From: Mercenaria mercenaria
Taxonomy: Eukaryota; Mollusca; Bivalvia; Venerida; Veneridae
Direction: 5' to 3'
Length of the DNA: 64,000 bases
NCBI RefSeq assembly: GCF_021730395.1
Contig: NC_069367.1
Location: 8,492,501 to 8,556,500, forward strand
Translations under genes and position numbers: made by a program
The notes under the pieces: model-generated
Seen by the model: only the letters and a program-made list of their open reading frames with translations
Told to the model about the DNA's origin: nothing
Databases searched by the model: none
In this document: positions 35,001 to 48,784 of the stretch, piece after piece
Numbering within the stretch: position 1 is the stretch's first letter
How the letters are laid out: every line of letters starts with the position of its first letter

Positions 35001-38000
35001 TTTTAAAACAAAAATCGTCTTAAAACTACATCGGGGGAATTTTTTTTGGTTTTCCCTAGGTTGATTATTTTATTCCCTTTCCCATATTTTAATGCTCTTT
35101 TTCTTTGTGTTTAAAATTCCTTTTTTTCTGTAAAGATATGATTCCATGACCTTTCTAAGCTTTTTTTTTATTGTTTTTTTTTGGCATAAATCACTTAATA
35201 AATTTATAAAATTTTTAAACTTTATTTAAATACTGTCAGTTTCCCACTTATTTTTTTTTACATCATTAAAAACCCCCATTATATTTTCCCAGAAAAGTTT
35301 TTTCAAAAAAACTTCCTTGGTTTGTAAAATATAAAAAGATTTCATATTTTTTTTTGTTGCATTAGAAAAATAAATCACAACCCTATATTTTGTTCATTAC
35401 AAATCATATCTTTTCCCCCGTTTCCCCTGGATTTTCCAAATAAAAAAAATGTGAACGAAAAATTCAAAATCTTTTTTTGTTTTATAGTAAGACTGACTTA
35501 AAAAAATAAACAACGGGTTTTTGTGACGTCCTTGAAAAAAAGTATTTTGTTATTTCATTTTGAATTTTTTTATCTTCACATAAAAAATCATCAAATATTT
35601 TTTACTTTTTTTTTTTTGTTCAAGATCTTTAACATCAATTTTTTCCCATTATTAAACATTCAAGTTTTTCTTTTGGGATTATTTAAAAATTTTTTTGGCA
35701 ATTGGCTTAAGGGGTTTAAATTTAAAATCTTGTATTTGGGATTGTTCAAAGGTTTTTAGCATACAAGAAAAATTTTTCATAATATAAAGGGGTTTTCAAA
35801 AGTAAAATCCCTTAAATTGTATTTGTTTTTCCGGGCCCGGGAAGACCCAAACTTTTTAAAACCTTTCCCAAAACATGAATCGGCAAAAAAGGAAATGTTT
35901 TTGTAAATTTTTGGATTTTTCACTTTTTGAACTTTTTTTTGGGAAATTTTTCCTTTTTAAATAATATTACATTTTTTTAAAAATTTTTTTCAATATCTTA
36001 CATTATCTTTCCTTATTATTAAATAAAATAAAAACCTTAATGAAATAAAAATAAAAAAAAATTTTAAATCGGGCAAAAGATGGGGCTCTTAGAAAAGAAA
36101 TAATGAAAAAAAAAATTTAAAAAAAGCTACAAATGGGGGATATGAAACACAAAAAATTTTAATAACCCAAATTAAACTAAAGGAATAAAAAGTCAAAAAG
36201 AACAAAATCAATCATTTAAAAAAGTTTCCCTTTGGAAAAAAAACAACAATTAGCGTTATTGGGTGATAAAAATTAAAACCCTTTACAAACATATCGGGGG
36301 TTTTACCACAGCTTTTCCCAAAAACCCCAATACGATTATTACCCCCGGGAAGCCCATTTTTTGGGTTTGGATGATGAAATGATGAGTTTGAAGACACTAG
36401 AGAATTTTTCCCTGAAGAATGAAAAAAAATTTTGAGGCAAATTTAATGTAAAAAATTGAAAAAGATTTTATTATCGAGGGGAAAATTTACCTGTATTTTC
36501 AGAGTTAGTAATAAACAAAGAAAAAGATTTGGAAAAAAACAAAAAAAGGGGTTTAAACCGAAAAATTAAAGAAATGTACTCGTTTAAATTTAAAGAACAC
36601 AGAAAAAAAAATCCAGCCCGAAAAAATTGAATTTTAAAAATGCAAAACCTTTGACTGTGGGTTGAGATGTTTCAATTTAAAAATTTAAAACAAAAAAATT
36701 TTAAAATTTATATGGGGGAACTTTTAAATAAAAAATGATTAATGACTCAGAGATTTTTTGGAAAAAGGAAAAAATTTATTTTAACCCATAAAAAGTTTCA
36801 CCAAATGGAAAATTTTGGGTTTAATTTTAATTTTTAACTTAAATAAACTTTTGGCCCAAAAAAAATTTAAATTCCCAAAGGATAGAAAACTGGAAAAAAG
36901 AAATTTAACAAAAAGGGAGATAATGATTTGATTGTTTTTGTTTAAAATAAAAGATATAACAATAAAAAAAAACATTAAAACTCTTTCAATAAAAAAATTT
37001 AAAGAATTAACAAAAAAAAATCAGGATTCCCTATTAATAAAAGATCTTAAAATTTTAAAAAAAGGTAATTAGGGGAAAAAGGTTATGAGGGTTTGTCCAT
37101 GAAACCCAAAAAGGTTTGGGTTAAAATGAGGGGGGTTTTAATTTTTTTGGTTCAATGTTGCTGGAAATAAAAAAGGAAGAACTAAAAAATGAAGGTTTTT
37201 GAAAAAGTTGAAACTATTAAAAATGAAAAAATTGTTAGGGGGGGGAACCCAACGTGAAAGATTTTTTAAAAAATTTTTTTGGGTTTATTTTTTTGGTTTA
37301 AAAAAAGGGGGGGGTTATTTAAGGTTTGAAAAAAGTGGGGGGGTTTATAAAAATACACGGGTGATTTTAAAAAATCCGGGGGATTTTTGGGCGTTCTTTA
37401 ATTTTTAAATTTAAAAAAAAAAAACTTATGTTTTGGTTTGGATATATTAAACAAAGCCTCTTTTGGGGCAAAATTTATTAGTGAAAATATGACAAAAAAA
37501 GGGAACCCCCTTTTAAAAAAAGGGGTTAAAAAATTGGAAAAAAATTTTATTTTTAAACAAAGGGTTCTTACAGTTACACAATATTAATAATTATTTTTGG
37601 GAAACTTTTAATAAGTAAGATGTTTTTGGGAATTTTAATAAATCAGAAATTGCCCAAATTTAATTTTGGGAATTTTGGTTTTAAGTATTTTTAAAGATTT
37701 TGATTTCAAAAAGATTTTTTTTATTTGGTTTTAAGAATTTTCAAATTTTCATACATTGTTTGGGGGTTTGAAAAAAAAACCCATTGAAAATATGAAGGGG
37801 GGAACTCAACCCCCAAATATAACTAACCTGTGGATAAAATTTTTAATTTCTTTGTGATCTTATTAAAATTTTCACTTGTTGATGGAAAATTTCAGTGAAA
37901 ATTTTTAATGCTTAATACTGCAGTTTTAAACAAAAAGCTTATCCATTTAAAAAAAGAACCCAAAGAGTTGGATTTCGGGTTTTTAAATTTAAATATATTA

Positions 38001-41000
38001 AAAATTTCCAATTTAAAATATTTATTACAGATGTATTTGGTAGAAAAATTTTAATTTTAATGAGGTTGAAAAAATTTTACACAAATTTTAAAAAAAGAAA
38101 TATGAAATTAAAAATTTTTTGTTTTATATAATGTTCAAAAAAGTTTATGAAAAAAATTAAAGGAATATTTATTTATTTTGATGTCACACAGGAAAAAAAA
38201 ATCAACATGGAACGGGGATCTTTAAACACTTTAACAAAAATTGTTTTCAACCCGGAAAGTTGCATCTTCAATTAGCACAGCTGGAAAAAAATTTTTGGAA
38301 ACAGCAGGAAAAGCAGCACGAAAGTGGAAAAAAAAAAGGGTTGGAACAGAAGGGGAAAAATTTAGCTGCTGATAAAATTGTTAAAAAATTTAAAAAAAAC
38401 CCTTTCCCTCCGGCATTTTGGAAAATTTAAATTTCCCAAAGGAATTACAAGAAAAGAATAACATTTAAAAATAATAATAAAAAAAATTAATGAAAAAGAG
38501 GGGGATATTCAAAAGGAATAAATAGAATTTGTCGGAGGGAACTTAGTCACAAAAACTTTTAAACCCGTTTAATTTTAAAAAAAACCCTAAATTTTTAACT
38601 TTAATTTAAACCTAAAAAAAAATAGAAAAAAAAATTTAAAATAATATATAAAATATACTTGTTTAACAAAAAAATATTGGGGAAAGATATAAAATTAACT
38701 CCTATTCAATTAGATACAGTTTAAAATATCTGTTCTGGGAAAAAATGTTAAGCAACAAAAAAAAGGGTTTTCACTTTTACAATTAAGGGATAGAAGCAAA
38801 AATTTTGTTTGGGTTTTTTAATGTTTATTTTGAAGTAAGTTTTAAAGAAAATAAGTTGTTTGGTAAAAATTTATGGGGGAAATGATAAAATTTGGGCTTT
38901 AAAAAAAATTCAGTTTCAAAAATTTTTGATCATTAGGGGTTAAACAAAAGGGAAAAATTTTTTTTAGGGGGATTGAAAAAAAATTTTATATAAGGTAGTA
39001 AATGTAAAGGATTTTTTTTGAACTTTTCTAAAAGTTTTATGAAAAATCAACTGGAAAAAATAATTTATTATTTAGAGTTAACGTAGTGCTAAAAGCAAAA
39101 AAACCCGGGAAGTAAATATAATTCGGGGTTTTGCTTCTAGGAAGGGTTTAAATCCAAGGTGGTAAAGAAGTAAATGTTTTAAAATTCCATTAAAAAATTT
39201 TTCATTTTTTCGGGGGTTTAGAAACTAATTTTTTTTACCCCCAAGTAAAATTTCCCAAAAAAAACACTGCAGCTGACAGATGATGTTTGAATTAATTTTT
39301 AGACTAATGCTGCTGATCCGGGTTTGGGTATTGAAACAAAATTAATTCTAGGGGTTTCCACTTTTAAAATTTTCAAGGGAATTTTGGGAAATTTAACAAA
39401 TTTTTCTGAAAGTTTTTACAAAAGCAAGATGGCATCCCTTCGGGAAATGATAAACGCAATCAACTGTACAAAAACGTTTAAATTACAATTTTTTAGTTTA
39501 AACGGCGGGTTTGTAACAAAAAACAACATGTTTTTTGTTTATTTACAACGCCCTGCCCAAAAGAATCCCAAAAATACATAACCCACATTTATTGAAAAAT
39601 TTTAAAGGGTTAAATTTCAGCAGATGATGATTATAATTGTATTTTGAGTTCTTGTCGTTTTGAAGTTGGTAAGGGGTGTTTTTTACCCAAGAAAAGTACC
39701 AAGTATTTTCCAAGAATATAGGGATGAGGGAAATTTAAATTAAATTTTATAAACAAAAAAAAACAAGCTACTGGAAGTCTTTTAAATCGTTTAAAATTTT
39801 TTAAATTTTGTTTGGTTTTGTTCTTTTTAAAGGGGGAAATAAAAAAAAGGAAGTAATAAAAAGAAGACCCAAAGCAGTTTCCCTTTAACAATTAATTTAA
39901 TCCCCTTCCCAAAAAAATTAAAAAAAAAGGATATCGTTTTTAGGGCAATTGAAATTAATGAGGAAACAGTTAAAATTTAAAAAACTTTTGGGAAAATAAA
40001 ACTTGTTTTTTTTAAAAATGAACTTGTTATTGTTTAAAAAAAATTTAAATAAAAATTAAATAAAATAAATAAAAAATTATATAAAAATGACATAAAAATT
40101 ATTTTGAATATAATTTTAACCTTACAGATGGACAAAAGAAAAATTTAGCACAAGCTTATAAAAAAAAAATTCCCACATACTTTTAAAAATTAAAACATGA
40201 AAAAATTACAGGGAAATTTCCCCTTTACTTTTAAAAAAAAACAAAATTTCCCCCCAATTTAAAAACTTTTGGGCAAATAAAAAGGGGTTTAGAAATTACA
40301 ATTTAAAAAAAGCCAAATGCCCCAGTAAAGGGTTTCAAAAGGGTGGATTTTTGGGGCCCTTTGGTGGTTTTTTTGGGAAAAAACCCCAATCTTCCAATGG
40401 CAGCAAAAATACCCCCAAAAAATATTGGGCCCCCCTACTTTGGGCTTTTTTCTGGGGCAGCCGGGATGGTTTTTGTAAAATATTTTTGGAAATGGAAATT
40501 TTTTCCCATTAGCTAAGATAAGAGAAATATGATATCACCATTCTTACACCAAATTTCCAAAAAAACCCTTTTGTAGGTTTCGGGGGTGTTTAAATTAACA
40601 AAAAAAACAAAAACAAGACGGGGGTTTTTTTAAAAGGTATTTTGGGGCTGCTGTCTGGGAATCCCTTTTGTTACCTTTGTTAAGGGGAAAGGGAAACCAG
40701 AACAGAACAAACGGGAATTTTTTGAGACTTGTACATCGTACATCGTTTTAAAAACTAATATTAAATTTTACATTGTCACGTTCATACTATTTTAAAGAAA
40801 GTAACAAACATGTTAATTTAAAAACAAAAAAAAAGGGACTGGCCAGGTTTTAAAATTGTTTTTCAAAGAAGACCTTACAGACAATTCCATAGTAAAAAAA
40901 AAAAAAAAAATTTTGTAAAAAAATAAAATTTTAAACAAAAACCCTTTTTTAAATTTGGAAAACGAAAAATGGGTAAAAACAATTTAAAATTAAAAACTCT

Positions 41001-41700
41001 AGGGTGTATTTTGTAGAAATAATTTTTTAAAATTAAAAAAAAAAGGTTTATTTTGGGGGAAATTTTAAATTTGGACGTTCTATTGGTCCTGGAAAAACAT
41101 TGGGTTTGTTAATTGAATTTTTGGGCTTTGACCCATTTGGCCCCCCCGTAAAAAGTTTAAATTTAAATTTTATAACCCAAAAGTAAAATTACAACAAGTT
41201 CAATATCAAGACAAAACGGGAGCGGGGGGGGATATTATTGGGGGATTTTTTTATTTTTAAAAGTTTTCAAAGAGTTTCCCTTGTATGATTTTTTTGTATA
41301 AAAAAGCTAAAAAAAATTTAAAAATGTTTAAAAAAAAATGAACAAATATTATAAAATTTTTTTTAACCAAAAAGGACATGTAAATTAACTGGAATAATTT
41401 TTTATAATGGGGAAAATTTAAAAATAAAAATGAAAAAGTAAAAAAAATAGAAAGACAAATTTAAAAAGGGAAAAACCCCCATTGTTTTTAACATGTTATA
41501 CCCAAGATACCCATGGTTTGGGTTAATTTTAATGGAAAACGTAAATGTAGTCCGGTTTTGTTCAAAATGGTAAAAATTTTAACAATTTAAATTTTAAATT
41601 TCCCTCTTTTAAATTTTTCTTGTTGAACCAAAATTTAAAATTTGATAAAGGAGAAAACTAAATTAAATAAAAAATAAAGAAAAAAGTAATTCTTTAAAGT
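35000..41700. other. Polinton interior without assignable genes
   Basis: Very AT-rich, with frequent runs of A, T and G. Only hints are seen on the plus strand: a Gly/Phe-rich hydrophobic stretch near 40340-40460 and a GPGKT-containing stretch near 41080-41110 that could belong to the packaging ATPase. Capsid genes are expected here from family layout but are not demonstrated. Short frames in this block should not be taken as genes. Confidence 0.5.
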
Positions 41701-42299
41701 TTCAATGCAAAAAATAATAGAAAAAAAAGAATCTATTTCTATTAATTGCAAATGAATTTAAAAAAAATGATGTTATTTATATTAATTCTTTAAATGTTAT
41801 GAATATTTTTTAGTTAAAAATTTATGGGTTTTTTAAAATTTAAGTTTTTAAATTTAAAAGCTAATTTAAGAATTAATTTTAAAAATAAGCTAAAGTATCA
41901 ATACCTTATCAAGAATATATCTTTTTTTCGTCTTTAAAAAGTTAAAAAATGTTTTATTTAAAAACATAATGCAAAGATTGGTTTATCAGAACGAATAAAT
42001 TTTTGGGGGTGATTTAGTTTTGGGGGGGAATTTTAAACAAAATACTTTGTAATTTTTTGAACTATTTTTTTCTTAACAATAAGTTTTTTAATTCCTTTAA
42101 TTTTTTAACATTTACTTTTATTTTTCCCAATAAATAAATACATTTTTCTTTTTAAAATTCCCAAAAAATTCAAATGGGAAAAGCCGGCAGCTTTTATCTT
42201 TAAAATTTTTCCCAAATTCTTTTTTTTTAATTTTCAAAATAAAATTTTTAAATTTCTTTCGTAATCACTATTATCAAATAAATCTTTGTCCCTTTTTAA

Positions 42300-44700
42300 A
42301 AAACCTCATATGCTTTTTTGGTTTTTTTTTCATAAAATAATGAATCAGTGTTTAGTGAATAGTAATTTACAATTACCCTCGTACTTTTCCTTAATGTAAT
42401 TATAAATTTAAAAACATACATTAAAAAATTTTGATAAATCTGAATGCCATTCCAAATTAAAAGGTCTGTTTTTTTAATTTAAAAAAAATTTTTTTTTTTT
42501 TTTTCTATGAATTTCCAAACAAAAATTTTTGTTAAACATCCGTTGAACTAACCCAAAAGAAGGTTTGGGTATGTATTTTAATAAAAAAATTTTAAACATG
42601 AGTAATTTAATAATTTTAAACCCCCTTGCGTAAAACTCCATCGTCTTTTTAATACCCGAATTGTTCATTACTTAAAAAAATCCTTTTCAAAAAGAAAATT
42701 TTTTTTTTAATCTTTTTTTTGGGATTAAAAACAAAATACTTTTTTAACCAAGGACCCTTTTATCAAAAGTTAATATTTTTTGTATTTTTTTTACTTTTAA
42801 CCCCCAATTGGTATTAGTTCAAGATTTTTAAAAAGAACTAATAATTTTGTTTTTTTTATTAAAGTTGGGAAATAAATTCTTTACAATACTTTTTCCTATT
42901 TCAAATTCTGTTTTAATTTTTTTTTCTATAATCAGAAAGCCATTCGTTGGTATTTTAATTTTTTCAGGGGAAAGGATAACGGGTTTTGGGTTTTTTGTAA
43001 ATTTTTTCGGGTAATTTAAATCACATTTATATAAAGTTAGGTTTTCCTTTTGCAAAATTTAAATTTTTTAAATTTTTTTTTCGGGATAAATTTAAAGTTT
43101 CCAGAGGGTAAAGGTTGACACATACCCCAACCCTAAAGGTTATTGGCGTTTGAGGTACATAATGTATTTTCTTTTTCTTTTGAATTATTTTCTTTTATAT
43201 TTTTTTATTGTTTGCTTTACTGTATCTGTTTTTAAAAATAACTTTTTCCCCTCTCAGTCCCTTTTCAATAAAAAAACATATCAATATCAGTTTTTAAATC
43301 TAACTTAAATTCCCGTCATTTTTAACATTGCATCCCAAGCTAAACCAGGACTACTAAAATAAGACAAGGATCAAAAATTTTTTGTCCCAAACATAGTTTT
43401 TTTTAAAATTTTTAAATACTCAGCTAAAAGTAATACGTCAGTTTTTTTAAAAATAGATCATGATATTCCCTTGTTTTTTAATTTTTTAAAATTTTTTTCC
43501 AAAAAAATTTTTTTTCAAAGGGTTTATTTCGTTGTCAGAATTTTGTGTTTTTTTTAAAAATTTAATAAAACCTTCCCTTTTGAAGGTAATTCTTTTTTCT
43601 TTGAATTTTTTTTAAAAGAATTTCCCGTAATATATGGATAAACCCCCTTTTTTTTTTAAAAAATTCTATATTTTTTTTTAAAATTTTTGAGATTTAAAAA
43701 TTTAAATTTTTGGGGAAATTTTTTACTAAGTTATCCAAATGGGGTTGGGGGGTTTAAAATTTGGGAAAGTATCAATAAAAACCAAGTCGGAAATCATAAA
43801 AACCATTTTCTTTCCATATTGTTGGGGAAAACCCTTAAATTTTTTTTTTTAAATTTTCCTATTTTTGCATAATAAAATGGGCCTTTATAACCTCTTTTAA
43901 ATTTTTGAAAAAAAACAGGAATTTTATTGTTAGTTTTTAAAAATTTAAAATTACATTCCCGAGTGAGCACTTCCCCTGAATTTTTCCCGGTTTTATGACA
44001 GTGGGGCTCTTACTTTTATTTAATCTTCTATATATTCCTTTTTTACAGAAAAGGGCAAAATTTTTGTTTTTTTAAAATTTAATTTCATCTTTTTTAGACA
44101 TTCTTGTTCTTTGTTAAAGTGCTCCCTTTTAAAAATTTCTTTACAAAATTTCCCCTTTTTAAGCATTTTTTTTAAAAACTTATAAACTGCATTAGGGAAA
44201 CCCCCATAAATTGGGTTGGTTTAGAAAAATTTTTCGTATAACAACAAACAACTTTTTAGCCGAACCACAATCATATGATTTTTATATGGTTCAGTAAATG
44301 AAGATTCAGTTGATGGAAAAACCCGTTTAAAAATTTTTTTGTTATTGAATTTAAAATCAGCATTAAAATTCAAAAGGTAATGCTAAAACCCTTTTTGGTT
44401 TAATTTTTTAAATTTTTACTTTACTTTCCCCCTTTTGGCATTTTTACGCCTTGGGTTTCCATTAATAACTAAACAATTTGGGAAAATGTTCTTTTTAAAA
44501 TTTTGTCTTGAGAAAATGTTTTTAAGCAACTTTTACAAAAAAATTTTTTGTGGGTTTTTCTTTGGTTTGTTATCATTTAAACTATTAAAGTTTTTATCCA
44601 AACATAATGGGTTTGGGCTACAGTTCTTGGGGGGGTTACTCATCATCAATTATTTTACATTTATTTTATCATTAGTTTAATTTAAAAACATGCACAGTGT
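42300..44700 (-). pseudogene. Protein-primed DNA polymerase B (pPolB) remnants
   Basis: Minus-strand fragments match the Polinton polymerase in the expected order. A PGLAWDAML segment lies at about 43330-43360. The neighbourhoods of polymerase motifs A (about 43100-43180), B (about 42640-42670) and C (about 42350-42370) follow downstream. Upstream sequence to ~44.7 kb probably holds the exonuclease part, with lower certainty. The enzyme replicates the element by protein priming. Broken; extent approximate. Confidence 0.7.
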
Positions 44701-47302
44701 TCTTCGTATTGATATTTTGATATGTCAATGGATAAATACTTTTCTTATTAAAAAATTTTTAAAAGATTTTTCATTTAAAAAATTCTATTTTAGGTATTTT
44801 AATTTTAAAGGGAAAAAAATTTAAATTTCCCGTATAATCAAGATCGTTTTATGTTTTTTTTTATTTTGAAAATCATGGGGTTTTTTTTAAAAGGAAATTT
44901 TTTAAGCTAAATGACACCATCTAAAACATTCGTTTTCCTTTCTTATATTTATTAATTTCCCTTTTATTTGGGGGGGTTTTAAGGGTTTTTTTAATTCTAA
45001 ATAACTTTAAAACAGCCAATGGACTATACTTTTATCAAATTTTTATAAGGCTCAACCCGGGCTCTATTTTTCCAGCCCCCTTCCTTTAAAATCCAATTTT
45101 TTTTTTTTTTTTTTTTAAAATTTTTTTTTATTTCTTTGTGTTAAATTTTTTTAAACCTTTGTTTAAAATTTTAAACCTTTTATTTAAAAAAAATTTTTTT
45201 TTATATTTATTCAAAATTTTTTTTTTTAAAAAAGGTTTTTTTTTAAAACCTTTTAAAATTTTAATTCCTTTTAAAATTTTATAAGGTTTGTTTTTGTTTA
45301 AAAATCGTTTTTTAAAATTTTCTATTTTTAAATTTTAATTTAAAATTTTAAAAAATATTGTTTTGTAGATCTCTTTGATTTCCTCATAAATTATATTTAG
45401 GAAAAAAAAAAATTTGTTAAGCAAAAAAAGGATTAAAAAAATAAAAAAAAAATAATAAATTAAAAATTTTAAATTACTTTAAGAAGAAATTAAAAAAATT
45501 TAAATTTTATCTTTTTTCCCGTAGTTTTTGATATTCCACATTTTACTCGGTTTTTCTCTTTGCAGCCCCATTTTTTTATTAACCCAAAAAAATACCCAAA
45601 AGGGCTTTTGAGCTGCCCTAATTGCTTTTATTTTTTTTTTCTTCATTATATCACAGTCGGTTTCAATAACTTTTTTTTGGATTGTTTCGATTTTTATTTG
45701 GTCGGGGCAATCACTAATCTTTTAGGATTTTCTTCTTCAGTTAATAGGGCAACCCCAGTTCCAAATTTAAAAAAAAGTTCTTTACGAAGATAAGGATCTA
45801 TTTAAATTTTGTAATTTATCCCAATTTAAAGTGTTTTAAAATTCATCGCTAACTATTTGAAACAAGTTTTTTATTTAATTAAAATTTTTTTTCTTTAAAA
45901 ACTTTCTTTATGAATTTTTGTCTTGGGGGGGTTTTATTATTTCTCCTAAAGTGCTAGATAAATTTTTTTATAATCCTTCTATCTACCTTTCTATTAAACC
46001 CTCTATAAAAATTTACTTTAGAAAAAAAACTCTAAAAAAAAAACATCTAAAGAACCCTTAAAAAAAAGGTAATAATTTTTCTATATCTTTTTAATAAGAT
46101 TTTTAAAAATTTTTTTTGGTTTTTCAACTGTTAAAAAATTTTTACCTTCTTTAACATTCTTTTTTAACCCCTTTTTTTGGGGTAATTTGTTAGTTTTTCT
46201 AAATAAATTTTAAAACCCAAATCTATTTTCCCTTTCCCTTCCCGTTTCTTTTTTGAAGCCTTTTTAAAACATATTTCGGGGGGTTTTTTAACCCTAAACA
46301 AATCCCCTCAATTGGGTTTTTTCCGTATGGGTTTTTTAATATGACCAGTTTTTAAAAAAAAATTGTATACTGCCCCCCTCGGGGGCATTTATAACCCCGT
46401 TTCGTGTTTTGGGTTTTTTAAAAAAAAGTTACTGTTTGTTAAAAAAACAACGTTTTAAGGACAAAACACCCTCAAACTGTTAGCAGAAGATAACAATTTT
46501 TTTTTGACTGTTTTAAAATTGTTAGTGAAAAGGGGAAAAAAATATTTTGGAAAGGGTTTTTGACACAAGTTCAAAAAGGGTTTTATGAATTATAAATTTT
46601 GGGGCCTTAAAAATTTTTTCCATTCGTGAATTGGTTTTTGGAATTTTTTTTTAAAAAAAGGATTATATTCTTTAAAAATATCTAAAAACCCTACTTTTTT
46701 CCCGAGCAAATTTTCCTTTAACTGATATAATTTTTCTATTTATAAAATACTTATAGAAAAAATCTTTTTAATTTAAAATTAATTTTAAATTCCCTTTTTT
46801 TTACTTTTTTTTTTTTTCCGTTAAAATTTTTAAAATTTCCCCCATATTCGTTTCAAAAGGGATTGTTATTTTTTTAAAGGGGTTTCTAATAGTAATTTTA
46901 AAAATATCCTGATTTAAATTGTTTTTCTTCTTCTTTATTTTCTTTTTCCCCAAACCGTGCTTTTGTTAAAGTTGTTTTAAATTTTTTGAAAGAAGTGTTT
47001 TAAAATTTAAAAATTTCTTGTCGTCAAGTTTTAGTCTGTTAGTAAATATGGTAATTACTGATGGAACAGCGCCAGCAACTGCTACAAATATAGGAATAGC
47101 TGGAACAAGTGCTAATGCAGCTGAACAACCAAAAACACCCTGCTGTAATATATAATCCGGTACTTACTCTCCCACAAAATTTATAACTTTTTCTGTAAGC
47201 AGCAGCTAGTTTGGTTAAGTGAATGATTAATTGATCTATTGTTTCTATTCCATTATTAGAAATTAAATTTTTATGGACCATTTATATAATATATATTTTA
47301 AA

Positions 47303-48200
47303 TTAAATTTCTTTCAATTCACTAAATGGTACCCAACTATTAAATTTTTCATTGTAACCTTTCCATTTTACTAAAGCTTGTTTTTTCTTATAGTCTCGTC
47401 TAATAACTTTTTCTATTCTAAAAACTTTTTGTGTAGTAGGTAAAAGTTCTTGTTCATAAAATGAACCTTGAATTATTTCATCATTTAAATCTTTAATAGT
47501 GTATGTTCTGGGATTTGTATTATTAATTTTATAAATTATAAATATTTCCTCTGTCCAGTTTGGTGTATATCCTTTTTCAAAATGTCTTTTAAGTTTACTT
47601 AAGCGAACTCGATCACCAATTTTAAATTTTGTTTTACTCTTTGGTATCTTTAAATCACCATATAAATTAAAGTAAACAGTACCTTTATTTAAGTTTTTAC
47701 TAGCTTCGGTTGGTGTCATTTTTATACTAGAATGTTTTGTTTTGTTATATTTATCAACCATATCCTGCAAATTATCTAAATAAGTATAAGTATTATTTGC
47801 TGTAAAATATTTCCACATTATTCTTTTTAAACTTCTATTAAATCTTTCTATTACTACAGCCTTTCCTTCATTAAATGTATGGTACATATTAATCTTATTT
47901 TTATTCAAAAATGATTCAAATTTTTTATTATAAAATTCTTTTCCTTCATCTACCCATAAATTTACTGGTAATCGTCCTTCTAAAATTATTTTTTCAAATG
48001 CTTCAGTAACAGATTCTCCAGTTTTATTCTTTAATGGAATAACCCAAGCATATTTACTAAATATATCATAACGGTTAACAAGTACTTTACTCCTTTATTA
48101 TATTTTGAAAAAGCTTGCATGTCAACTAAATCAGCTGACCAAGTATCATCAATATCATTAACTATCACTCTTCGTTTCCTAAATTTCTTTTAATTGGTTT
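47303..48200 (-). pseudogene. Polinton RVE-type integrase with C-terminal chromodomain
   Basis: The readable 201-aa frame (47303-47908) starts inside the catalytic core (FNEGKAVVIERFNRSLK, containing the third acidic catalytic residue). It continues with the SH3-like linker (KFKIGDRVRLSKLKRHFEKG) and a chromodomain (FRIEKVIRRDY ... ALVKWKGY ... NSWVPF, residues ~163-199). Core-type sequence continues upstream to about 48.2 kb. The family inserts the element with a 6-bp duplication, matching the flanks seen. The chromodomain suggests chromatin-directed targeting. The gene is not whole in this copy. Confidence 0.85.
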
Positions 48201-48249
48201 GTGTATTCTTCTGCTAATTCATCGCTCCATGTGATTCCGGGGGTATACT

Positions 48250-48735
48250 CTACCCCCTTTTCCCGTTTTTTGATTTTTGTCCGAGACCAAGTGTGTATTT
48301 CGTTTTGATAGCTGGTTTTACAACTAAATGTTTTGCAATCTTTTCTCCAAATGTTTTTGATTTAGTTTTATTTAAATTGGAAAGCATTTGCTTATCACAT
48401 GTACCCTTTTTTACACCACTGTCGTAGCAAAAATCATGGTCCATACATACTGCATCCAGTTCATTGACAGGGGGTCCATTATCTAGGGGATTTCCTGGCC
48501 CACAATAATTATATCCTGGGAGTGTTAAACCTTTCTTAGGTAATAAAGGTAACATTGCTTTGTGAATATCTAAATTACTCCCTGTACTTTTAACAAACTT
48601 TGATTTCATTTTTCCACAAGATGAACAAGTAGCCCTTATCATTTTTCTCCCGTTTTTTGTTGTAACATAATGAGGATTTATATTATCAGTAAATCTTCTT
48701 TCTTTCAAACAATATATTTTATTCTGTAAACTCAT
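48250..48735 (-). CDS. Phospholipase A2-like ORF of the Polinton (161 aa)
   Basis: An uninterrupted 161-aa frame. Residues ~70-130 form a secreted-PLA2 fold signature: calcium loop YCGPGNPL, then the catalytic MDHDFCYD block with its His-Asp pair and paired cysteines. An N-terminal CSSCGK motif may be a small zinc ribbon, and a basic tail ends the protein. Parvovirus capsids and many Polinton-class elements carry such a domain, thought to help cross endosomal membranes. It lies next to the right terminal repeat and reads inward, immediately before the integrase. It is the best-preserved gene of the element. Enzymatic activity is inferred from motifs only. Confidence 0.8.
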   Translation of the reverse strand: MSLQNKIYCLKERRFTDNINPHYVTTKNGRKMIRATCSSCGKMKSKFVKSTGSNLDIHKAMLPLLPKKGLTLPGYNYCGPGNPLDNGPPVNELDAVCMDHDFCYDSGVKKGTCDKQMLSNLNKTKSKTFGEKIAKHLVVKPAIKTKYTLGLGQKSKNGKRG

Positions 48736-48784
48736 CTATATCATATGTATTTAAAACTTTTTAGTTGGTTTTAACTGGGTTTAA

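Noticed and set aside
35500-47000. Many 60-90-aa frames inside the Polinton interior
   Set aside because: Low-complexity Phe/Lys/Asn-rich readings of homopolymer-rich DNA; only those overlapping recognised parts were described.
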